Shown here: positions 17,801-23,135 of the stretch, piece after piece
How the letters are laid out: each line of letters starts with the position of its first letter
Numbering within the stretch: the stretch's first letter is position 1
Assembly: GCA_964397205.1 (NCBI GenBank)
Contig: CAYNIT010000044.1
Location: 1 to 23,135, forward strand
Length of the DNA: 23,135 bases
DNA from: Phaeodactylibacter sp964397205
GTDB taxonomy: Bacteria > Bacteroidota > Bacteroidia > Chitinophagales > Saprospiraceae
Direction of reading: 5' to 3'
The notes under the pieces: generated by a model
What the model was told of the DNA's origin: nothing
Seen by the model: only the letters and a program-made list of their open reading frames with translations
The model's database searches: none
Made by a program: the position numbers and the translations under genes

Positions 17801-18189
17801 TCCAGCCAGCCATCACCGTTTACATCCGCCATACTCACCCCGGTAGACCATACGTCGGTGCATGCTACCCCAGCTGCTTGTGTGATGTCCTTGAATTTGA
17901 AATCCCCTTGGTTGAGGTAGAGTTTGTTGTTTTCGAGATTGCCGCAGAAGTACAAATCAGGCAGACCATCGTTATTGACATCCCCAATACCTACTCCTGC
18001 TCCATTGTAGAAGTTCCTGAAAGTGTAGGCATTGTATGCCTTGGTAGGCTTCAGGTCATTGCGAAAGCTTATACCGGTCCGCTCGGCTGTTTGCCGCTCG
18101 AATAAAGCCCGGGAGGCCTGTTCCTGCCTACTGCAGGCCAAGAGGCTCAGCAAAGCACCAAGAGCAACCACATAAATGAACCTACTCAT
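14863..18189 (-). CDS. FG-GAP/VCBS repeat and ASPIC/UnbV lipoprotein, paralogue A
   Basis: This 1108-aa exported lipoprotein (MSRFIYVVALGALLSLLAC, Cys19) is the first gene after susD. Calcium-binding loops lie at about 69-78 (GDVNNDGLPD), 121-130, 179-187, 250-259, 302-311, 384-393 and 477-486 (GDLDGDGDLD). An ASPIC/UnbV domain spans about 508-580 (GVGAQVSLR, MRGFQSS, LHFGLG, VYWPDGRR). The second half opens with VRHRENAFIDFDRDRLLYHM (628-647) and has further loops near 658-667, 712-720, 771-780, 832-841, 883-892 and 1022-1030. Between them is a conserved linker LRHDLIEQLPGLKKQYLKY (942-960). Such proteins are often annotated CRTAC1-like; ligand and partners are unknown. The start is fixed by the signal peptide. 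A terminator-like hairpin ends 11 nt before the ATG, and the next gene overlaps by 4 bp. Confidence 0.9.
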   Translation of the reverse strand: MSRFIYVVALGALLSLLACSRQEQASRALFERQTAERTGISFRNDLKPTKAYNAYTFRNFYNGAGVGIGDVNNDGLPDLYFCGNLENNKLYLNQGDFKFKDITQAAGVACTDVWSTGVSMADVNGDGWLDIYVCKSGAVSGDNRHNELFINNKDGTFTEQAKAWGIADLGLSVHAAFFDYDRDGDLDCYLLNNSMRSVGGYDYRPGQREVRDTSGGNKLYRNEGQRFVDVSEEAGIYGSAIGFGLGVAIGDLNRDGWPDIFVSNDFFERDYLYLNNQDGTFTESLVSQMPEISKGSMGADIADLNNDGYPEVFVTEMLPETDARMKTKTAFDDWDRYQLGVRNGYHRQFTRNVLQLNNQDSTFSEIGRLAGIHATDWSWGALIADFDNDGLRDIFVANGIFKDLTDQDYLNFYSDPNEVRALIAEKGDEAINALLDKMPSEAISNYLFRNQGGWKFENVAEDWGLGTPSFSNGSAYGDLDGDGDLDLVVNNVNDEAFVYRNRASELLGNHYLQVELQGLPPNTKGVGAQVSLRAGGKEWFQEVAPMRGFQSSVGQSLHFGLGLVEEVEELVVYWPDGRRTELKQVAVDQRLRLRQSEALVPAKESMARESQPMPPIFEPVELLPDKGVRHRENAFIDFDRDRLLYHMRSREGPPMTAGDANGDGLQDFYLGGAKGQAGQLVLQQADGRFRLQAEGPWLADADAEDTDALFFDADGDGDQDLYVASGGSEFSNSSFALMDRLYLNQGGGAFAKSPQLLPSGQPASTGTVEAADVDADGDLDLFVGLRMRPFLYGVPADAYLLINDGKGTFEDASSERAPGFKACGLVTDAVWADLNQDGASDLVVVGEWMPLKVFLNLEGRLVEQTEEWGMQLSNGLWQSVEAADLNADGYTDLVLGNHGWNTRLRASADKPLNMYVNDFDGNGSAEQILCVYNKEESYPLALRHDLIEQLPGLKKQYLKYKSYKNQTIEDIFSPEQLKGSVHLQVYRTGSAVAMNVSGGSFQLQDLPVEAQFAPCYATLLEDYDQDGNLDILLGGNFHHAKPEIGIYAASYGLMLRGDGAGSFRGVPARESGFFIRREVRSFTLLPTDGGMVIGVGRNDDTPAFFKLK
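17609..17643. repeat. 35-bp stretch identical between paralogues A and B (A copy)
   Basis: Partner of 13641-13675, lying in the equivalent third-loop position of paralogue A. Flanking bases differ at once on both sides. Confidence 0.85.
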
Positions 18190-18200
18190 GTCGCTGAGTT

Positions 18201-18249
18201 AAAAAACAAGAAAGCAGGTAGAAACTGAGGATGTTAGTACCTGCTTTCT
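18201..18249 (-). terminator. Intrinsic terminator or attenuator between susD and paralogue A
   Basis: A perfect 12-bp inverted repeat (AGAAAGCAGGTA at 18209-18220 and TACCTGCTTTCT at 18238-18249) has a 17-nt loop. On the minus strand the 3' arm is followed by TG and then six T (18206-18201), the form of a Rho-independent terminator. It lies 33 bp downstream of the susD stop and 11 nt upstream of the ATG of paralogue A. No promoter can fit after it, so the downstream genes depend either on readthrough or on a promoter inside the hairpin or susD. Confidence 0.72.
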
Positions 18250-18281
18250 CCTATCAATATTACCTGCGCTCAGTAGGCATT

Positions 18282-19817
18282 TTAATAGCCTGGGTTTTGC
18301 ATCAGGTTCTCGTTATTATCCAACTGAGCTTGAGGAATCGGGAAGATATTTACATGATCGCTTGGGTCTTCTGGCTTTTCCCATAGCGCGTCATTGTAAG
18401 TCCTAAAGCGGATCATATCGGTACGGCGGTGGCCTTCGGCAAAAAGTTCGTGGCCGCGTTCCATCAACAGCGCCTCTGCCGTAATGGTATCAATGTCATC
18501 CAGCCCGGCTCGCTCCCGCACCATATTGATGAGCATCAGCGCCTGTTGGTTGGTATTATCGCCGGTTTCTCTCCACAGGGCTTCGGCATGCATCAGCATA
18601 GCGTCGGCGTAGCGGAATATCGGGAAATCGTTGCTCAGGTTTTGGGTAATGCCCAAGGTAAACTCAAACTTTCCAATACGCGCCCCGGCCTGCCGCAGGC
18701 AGTTCGGCCCAAGCTCGTTGAGCTCCGGCGTGAAGGTAAGAGGTGGCCCATCGGGGTCTTCATCCTCGGCGCTGTCGTCCTCCAGGAGGTTGCCATCAGC
18801 ATCAAACTGCGGCCCCACTAGGAAACTGCCCAAGCGGGCATCATCCTCTTCGTAGGAGTTATAGAACTCTTCAAGGGTGCAGAAGCCATTCCAAGGCTGA
18901 TCCTGCATGTTGTAGGTGGCCTGATTGGCATAGTGCAAGGTCATCTGGCCCAAGTTGAAACCAGGGGCAAATACTTCATCGTAGGGTATGGCGAGGATAA
19001 ACTCCGTAGAGCTTTCATTGGCCTCCTGAAAGTTGGCGAAGTAATCAACGGTGAGGTTGTACAGGCCGGATTCGACGATTTCCTCGGTTACAGAAGCTGC
19101 CTTTTCCCATTCCGCTTTGCCAGTGTACACTTCTGCATTAAGGTACAGCTTGCCAAGCAGCATTTTCGCCGCCCAGAAATTCATGCGGCCGTAGGTGCTA
19201 GCATCTACTGCTTTGCTGAGGTTGTCAACATTAGCCTCCAAATCGTTTACGAGGAAATTGTACACTTCTTCGCGGCTGCTGTTGGGCGGTGCAAAGTCAG
19301 CGGGTACATCAAAGTCGGTAATGATCGGCACATTGCCGTAGAGGTCAAGTGCCCACCAGTAAAACAGGCCCCGTAGGCAGATAAGCTCAGAAACCAATTG
19401 CTCCCGGTTGTCTACCTCGATGTCGATGTTCTCGAACTGAAAAAGCAGGCGGTTACATGTGTTAATACCTTGGAAAAGAAAGTTCCAAGTTGCCCCCACT
19501 TCGTCATCCTCGGAATTGTAGGTGTGCAAGTGCAAACGGCGCCATTTGCCACCATCGTTCCAGTCATTTCCACGGGTTGGCACCACCATCTCATCGGAGG
19601 TAACCTCCTGCAGAGGGTAGACGTTTACATTGCCTGCTAGGCCGTAAAGGTTGGTATACGCCACCCCTAACGCAGCGATTAATTCATCCTCAGAAGTCAG
19701 AAACTCTTCACCATCTATGCTGCTGAAAAGCTCTTCGTCCAAATCGGTGCAAGATTGACTGAAACCTGCTACCAGCAGCACGGCAGTGATTAGCCTTAAG
19801 GGAATATATTTTTTCAT
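18282..19817 (-). CDS. SusD/RagB-family nutrient-binding outer-membrane lipoprotein
   Basis: SusD-type proteins cap the SusC transporter on the cell surface and bind its oligomeric ligand. The 511-aa product has a lipoprotein signal ending FSQSC (Cys23) followed by TDLDEE, an acidic stretch of the kind linked to surface export. Family landmarks are EVTSDEMVVPTRGNDW (71-86), LRGLFYWWALDLYGNVPI (148-165), INMVRERAGL, and RGHELFAEGHRRTDMIRF (454-471). The C-terminus is typical (IFPIPQAQLDNNENL). Length is normal. The fold is a TPR-like helical body. The gene follows susC by 111 bp. It has the A/T-rich element TTAAATTAAA 8 nt before its ATG, shared with susC. The ligand cannot be read from sequence. 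Confidence 0.95.
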   Translation of the reverse strand: MKKYIPLRLITAVLLVAGFSQSCTDLDEELFSSIDGEEFLTSEDELIAALGVAYTNLYGLAGNVNVYPLQEVTSDEMVVPTRGNDWNDGGKWRRLHLHTYNSEDDEVGATWNFLFQGINTCNRLLFQFENIDIEVDNREQLVSELICLRGLFYWWALDLYGNVPIITDFDVPADFAPPNSSREEVYNFLVNDLEANVDNLSKAVDASTYGRMNFWAAKMLLGKLYLNAEVYTGKAEWEKAASVTEEIVESGLYNLTVDYFANFQEANESSTEFILAIPYDEVFAPGFNLGQMTLHYANQATYNMQDQPWNGFCTLEEFYNSYEEDDARLGSFLVGPQFDADGNLLEDDSAEDEDPDGPPLTFTPELNELGPNCLRQAGARIGKFEFTLGITQNLSNDFPIFRYADAMLMHAEALWRETGDNTNQQALMLINMVRERAGLDDIDTITAEALLMERGHELFAEGHRRTDMIRFRTYNDALWEKPEDPSDHVNIFPIPQAQLDNNENLMQNPGY

Positions 19818-19825
19818 AACTGTAT

Positions 19826-19835
19826 TTTAATTTAA
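19826..19835 (-). promoter_or_regulatory. A/T-rich translation element upstream of susD
   Basis: On the minus strand TTAAATTAAA lies 8 nt before the susD ATG. The same ten bases lie 7 nt before the susC ATG. There is no Shine-Dalgarno sequence. A/U-rich leaders are known to support initiation in Bacteroidota, so this pair probably decides efficient starts. The other genes of the operon lack it. Confidence 0.5.
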
Positions 19836-19880
19836 GTAACTCAAAATAACAGGGAATTGCTGAAAAGCTAAGAATTCCAA

Positions 19881-19917
19881 ACAACATTTTGCTCGTAGCA
19901 AACCACAAAGTTGTTGT
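19881..19917 (-). promoter_or_regulatory. Two-tier hairpin between susC and susD
   Basis: The 111-bp spacer holds an inner stem TTTGCT/AGCAAA (19888-19893 with 19897-19902, 3-nt loop) enclosed by an outer stem ACAACA/TGTTGT (19881-19886 with 19912-19917). It begins 12 nt downstream of the susC stop. No T-tract follows, so an mRNA-stabilising or processing structure is more likely than termination. No promoter box was found here. Confidence 0.35.
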
Positions 19918-19928
19918 CCATACGCCAT

Positions 19929-22900
19929 TTAGAAACCCAGATTAACGCCCAGCGTAATGGTACGCGCCAGGAAGTAAGTATTCCGGCGGTCAATACCTGG
20001 TGCTAGGGGTTGTGGTAAATTGTTGATCCGGAAGGAGTTGCTGTCGATATTCCCCGGGTCTACAAAACGTACCTCCGGATCAACACCCAGATAATTGGTG
20101 ATAGTGAAGAGGTTCTGCCCCGTCACATATACCCGGATGTTATCAAAGGAGCTGCCCTCTCCCATAGGGAAAGTGTACCCTACGGTAGCGTTGTCCAAAC
20201 GGATGAAATCAGCGCTCTCCACATGATTGCTGGAGAAAGTAGCTGATTCAGTAGCTTCCGCCACATCGCGCGTGGAAGACAAGACATTATAAGAGGTCAA
20301 GGCATCCGGTGCTTCGTAGAAGGCCCGGAAGGTGTTAACCAGATCGTGGCCAAATACACCGCGCAGGAAGAAGTTGAGGTCAAAATTGCCAAAGGTAAAG
20401 GTGTTGTTGAAGCCCACCTGGAAGTCCGGCAAGCCATTGCCGATAACGGTGCGGTCCTCATTGGTGATTTCACCGTCGCCGTTCAGGTCAGCAAAGTCCC
20501 AGGTGCCATCCTCGTTGATCCCTTGGTACTGCAATCCCCAGATTTGCCCTAGGGGGCCGCCCTCTTCTACCCGTACGAGCGGGGTTCCGTTTTGTCCGGG
20601 TGCGCCCAAGTTGGCAATGTCGCGCGTTCCGCCAAAGTCGAAATCGTCGGTCGACAGGGAGACCAGTTCTGGCTCCAGCCAGTACGTAAGGGCTAAGCCG
20701 GTGTTCCAGTTGAAGCGGCCAGACTGAACGGCAGCAAAATCAAGCGAGAGTTCGAATCCAGCGTTGTTCAGCTCTCCTACGTTCACGATGGAAGTAGAAA
20801 AGAGGTTTGGCGGAACCGGCACGTTGAACTCGAATATCATGTCTTCCGTAGTGGTATTGTAGTAATCCAAGGAGCCTGTCAAGCGGTAGTCCAAGAAGGC
20901 AAAATCCAAGCCGACGCTGATATCCGTTTTGGTTTCCCACTTGAGGTTCGGATTGGGGTTGGAAATAGGGCCGAAAGCCGGTACGTAATTGCCGTTGTAC
21001 AGGAAGTACACCGGTGTGCCACCGCGCCGTGGATCATTAGCAAAAGCACCACTGGCATCCCCCTGCAATTGCGGCCCAAAACGAAGGCGGGACAGGTAGC
21101 TGTCAATTACGTTGTTACCGGTGATGCCAAAGCCGGCGCGCAGTTTTAGGTTATCCACTCCATTTATAGCGAAAAGGTTGCTTAGGGTAACACCGGCGCT
21201 AGCCCCTGGGAAAAGCCCCCATTTTTCATTTTCACCGAAGCGAGAGGAGCCTTCGCGCCGCAAGCTGGCGCTGAGGAAGTACGTGTCATCATAGTTAAAG
21301 TTCACCCGGCCAAAGAAGGCGATCAGCTTGTTGGTTTCCCGGAAGCTGTACTGACGGGACAAGCCGTTGGGGAATTCGGCACCGCTAAGGACGTTGTTGA
21401 CGCCGAATCCATCAGTGAGAAAACCTCCCCCCTGTATTTCGTATTCGTTGTTTTCGAAGGCTTGGTAAGAATAGCCAGCCAGTGCCTTGAAATTCAGGCG
21501 GTCAAAGTCGGTCTCGTAGTTGCCAGTAAATTCAAACAAGCGGTTGAAACGGTTATTGGTCCTCAGCAGGGCCAAACCATCGCGGCCGTTGCCCACCCAA
21601 AAACTGTTGCGGGAGAAATAGGTTTCGGTGAGATCGTCCTCCCGTTGCTCGGAGTACGCCAGCTTTGCCTCCAATCCGGGCAATAACTCGTATTTGAGCT
21701 GACCGTTAAGAATCAAACGCTTCTGTTCCTGATCGTTGCTGTTTTGCTCGATCATAGCTACCGGGTTGAAGTAGTCAAACAGCGACTGCTGGAAATAACC
21801 GCCGAACTGACTGTCTTCGTCCAGCACCGGTGCTGTTGGGTTGTAAATGGTAGCGTAGCGGAAAGCCTGGTTGAAACCAAGTACGGCATCTCGGGTAGTT
21901 GCTGCCACATTCGCAGAAATCGTCATACGGTTGTCGAAAGCCTTCTGAGTCAGGTTCAAACGGCCATTCAACTGTTGAAAGCCCGTATTGCGGGCTGCTC
22001 CCTCGATATCCCGGAAGTTCAGGGAAGCGCGGTAAGTTGTTTGGGCATTTCCCCCGGAAAGAGAAACGTTATGGACCTGAGAAATCCCCGTTTGTGTGAG
22101 CTCATCAAACCAGTCGGTAGAAGCGCCAAGGTCGTCGCCGATGCCAACCTCCTGGCTGAAATCCCGGTATTCCTGCGCACTGAGGACATCAACCTGCCGG
22201 GCTACGCTTTCTACTGCCATCTGGCCGGCATAGCGAAGCTTGGCCGAGCCCGCTTCTCCCCGCTTGGTCGTAATGAGGATAACACCGGAAGATCCCCGTG
22301 TACCGTAGATTGCCGAAGCAGAGCCGTCTTTCAGTACATCTATAGAGGCTATATCATTTGGGTCTACGCTGTTTAAAGAAGCCCCGATGACTCCATCAAT
22401 GATGATCAGCGGCTGGGTATTCGCCCCCACAGTGGACAGCCCCCGCAGGCGAATGTTGAAATCTCCATTAGGGTTGCCTCCGGGACGGGCGATGGTCAAC
22501 CCTGCTACTTTTCCTTGCAGCAGTTGGGAAGGATCGTTTACATTACCCCGGTTGAAGTCCTCTGACTTGATGGTCGCCACAGCACTAGTGACTTCCTTTG
22601 TTTTTTGAGTGCCATAACCTACGACTACAACCTCATCAAGGACCTCGCCAACGGACATTTGAACGTCGATGGTTGTCCGCCCATCGATTGGCACCTCTTT
22701 CGTGGCATAACCAGTGTAAGAAAACACGAGTATTTCGGCATCTGCCGAGACATTCAGCTCGTAATTGCCATCAAAATCCGTAACTGTTCCGGTATTAGTG
22801 GAAAAAATTAGCACATTCGCACCAATTAGAGGCTCTCCTGATTTGGCATCAGTTACGCTCCCTGTGATGGTGCGGGTTTCTTGTGCGTAAGTGAAGTTGC

Positions 22901-22964
22901 ATAACCCCAAGAGGACAAGGGCAAAGAGGACTCCTCTTGCCATTGAGTTGACATTAAGTTTCAT
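19929..22964 (-). CDS. SusC/RagA-family TonB-dependent outer-membrane transporter
   Basis: The 1011-aa outer-membrane beta-barrel takes up ligands captured by its SusD partner, driven by TonB. A Sec signal peptide ends near TYA27-Q28. A carboxypeptidase-regulatory-like (CarboxypepD_reg) domain spans about 31-105 (ITGSVTDAKSGEPLIGANV). A TonB-box-like LDEVVVVGYGTQ (109-120) precedes the plug (about 120-237; LLQGKVAGLTI, LIIIDGV, DVLKDGSASAIYGTRGSSGV). The rest is the barrel, with an extracellular Ca-type loop DLNGDGEITNED (826-837), and ends in the aromatic beta-signal TLGVNLGF. No FecR-interacting N-terminal extension is seen, so it is not clearly sigma/anti-sigma regulated. It is the first gene of the accessory operon. 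The size matches family members. Confidence 0.96.
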   Translation of the reverse strand: MKLNVNSMARGVLFALVLLGLCNFTYAQETRTITGSVTDAKSGEPLIGANVLIFSTNTGTVTDFDGNYELNVSADAEILVFSYTGYATKEVPIDGRTTIDVQMSVGEVLDEVVVVGYGTQKTKEVTSAVATIKSEDFNRGNVNDPSQLLQGKVAGLTIARPGGNPNGDFNIRLRGLSTVGANTQPLIIIDGVIGASLNSVDPNDIASIDVLKDGSASAIYGTRGSSGVILITTKRGEAGSAKLRYAGQMAVESVARQVDVLSAQEYRDFSQEVGIGDDLGASTDWFDELTQTGISQVHNVSLSGGNAQTTYRASLNFRDIEGAARNTGFQQLNGRLNLTQKAFDNRMTISANVAATTRDAVLGFNQAFRYATIYNPTAPVLDEDSQFGGYFQQSLFDYFNPVAMIEQNSNDQEQKRLILNGQLKYELLPGLEAKLAYSEQREDDLTETYFSRNSFWVGNGRDGLALLRTNNRFNRLFEFTGNYETDFDRLNFKALAGYSYQAFENNEYEIQGGGFLTDGFGVNNVLSGAEFPNGLSRQYSFRETNKLIAFFGRVNFNYDDTYFLSASLRREGSSRFGENEKWGLFPGASAGVTLSNLFAINGVDNLKLRAGFGITGNNVIDSYLSRLRFGPQLQGDASGAFANDPRRGGTPVYFLYNGNYVPAFGPISNPNPNLKWETKTDISVGLDFAFLDYRLTGSLDYYNTTTEDMIFEFNVPVPPNLFSTSIVNVGELNNAGFELSLDFAAVQSGRFNWNTGLALTYWLEPELVSLSTDDFDFGGTRDIANLGAPGQNGTPLVRVEEGGPLGQIWGLQYQGINEDGTWDFADLNGDGEITNEDRTVIGNGLPDFQVGFNNTFTFGNFDLNFFLRGVFGHDLVNTFRAFYEAPDALTSYNVLSSTRDVAEATESATFSSNHVESADFIRLDNATVGYTFPMGEGSSFDNIRVYVTGQNLFTITNYLGVDPEVRFVDPGNIDSNSFRINNLPQPLAPGIDRRNTYFLARTITLGVNLGF

Positions 22965-22971
22965 ACACTAC

Positions 22972-22981
22972 TTTAATTTAA
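22972..22981 (-). promoter_or_regulatory. A/T-rich translation element upstream of susC
   Basis: TTAAATTAAA on the minus strand, 7 nt before the susC ATG, is identical to the element before susD. It is interpreted as an A/U-rich initiation region in place of a Shine-Dalgarno sequence. Confidence 0.5.
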
Positions 22982-22996
22982 TTAGTAATATCTGAG

Positions 22997-23019
22997 GCCA
23001 ATTCCGTTCAGGAATTGGC
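22997..23019. promoter_or_regulatory. Perfect palindrome in the susC leader
   Basis: A 9-bp inverted repeat (GCCAATTCC at 22997-23005 and GGAATTGGC at 23011-23019) with a 5-nt spacer lies 32 bp before the susC ATG. There is no T-tract on either side, so it does not look like a terminator. It may be an operator for a dimeric regulator or a 5'-UTR hairpin. No confident promoter boxes were found between it and the window end. Confidence 0.5.
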
Positions 23020-23135
23020 AATGCTTACCCGACGATAAGGCGCTATTGTCAAAGCCCAGTAACGGCGGGCAAGAAAAGTCTGCTTCCTGGCGCGTCGCAG
23101 GGGCGGGAGTGGCACGTCAGGGAGTGATCGACGAG

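Noticed and set aside
7504..18189. Calling the DxDxDG-rich genes EF-hand, RTX or dockerin proteins
   Set aside because: The loops recur in the FG-GAP/VCBS propeller pattern and are joined to ASPIC/UnbV domains; no nonapeptide RTX array or paired dockerin repeats are present.
21744..22376. 210-codon plus-strand open frame over susC
   Set aside because: Antisense shadow of the plug region; no leader and no recognisable domain.
22965..23135. TTTGACA at about 23054-23048 (minus strand) as a susC promoter
   Set aside because: No acceptable -7 or -10 box lies at the right distance, so it is not reported as a feature.

Overview
The window looks like a chromosomal piece of a Bacteroidota bacterium of moderate-to-high GC, most likely a marine saprospirian (Lewinella/Phaeodactylibacter-like). 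The evidence is a SusC/SusD pair, many type II lipoprotein signal peptides, no Shine-Dalgarno sequences before most genes, a Bacteroidota-type promoter (TTTG-N19-TAnnTTTG), and a DivIC-type division protein next to enolase. The phylum call is firm; the class is inferred from general protein character.

Region 1 (1-3.8 kb, minus strand) is housekeeping. In transcription order it holds carA (carbamoyl-phosphate synthase small chain), eno (enolase), a small FtsB/DivIC septum protein and sucD (succinyl-CoA ligase alpha). carA has a near-perfect promoter just upstream; the three genes behind it are closely spaced. Region 2 (3.96-5.7 kb, plus strand) is one divergent gene for a cytoplasmic TPR-repeat protein of unknown role. 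A 197-bp convergent spacer with a hairpin follows.

Region 3 (5.9-23 kb, minus strand) is the accessory locus. In transcription order it holds a SusC-type TonB-dependent outer-membrane transporter, a SusD-type surface lipoprotein, a giant FG-GAP/VCBS + ASPIC/UnbV lipoprotein (A, 1108 aa), a small unknown lipoprotein (202 aa), a second giant paralogue (B, about 1115 aa), a third, more divergent one (C, 1076 aa) and, after a 231-bp leader, a vanadium-dependent haloperoxidase-type enzyme with its active site intact. Everything except SusC carries a lipoprotein-type signal. The layout suggests one envelope system: a transporter, four or five surface lipoproteins built on calcium-binding propellers, and a PAP2/haloperoxidase-fold enzyme. 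The substrate is unknown. A terminator-like hairpin lies 11 nt before the start of paralogue A and may set susCD apart from the distal genes.

Assembly note: paralogue B is split by exactly 100 Ns flanked on both sides by the same 34 bp. Merging the two copies restores one uninterrupted reading frame that matches paralogue A without missing residues. The break is therefore a scaffolding artefact, not a pseudogene. No tRNA, rRNA, CRISPR array, insertion sequence or phage gene was seen. No gene-free stretch exceeds 300 bp. The last 171 bp (22965-23135) hold the susC leader and no gene I can support.
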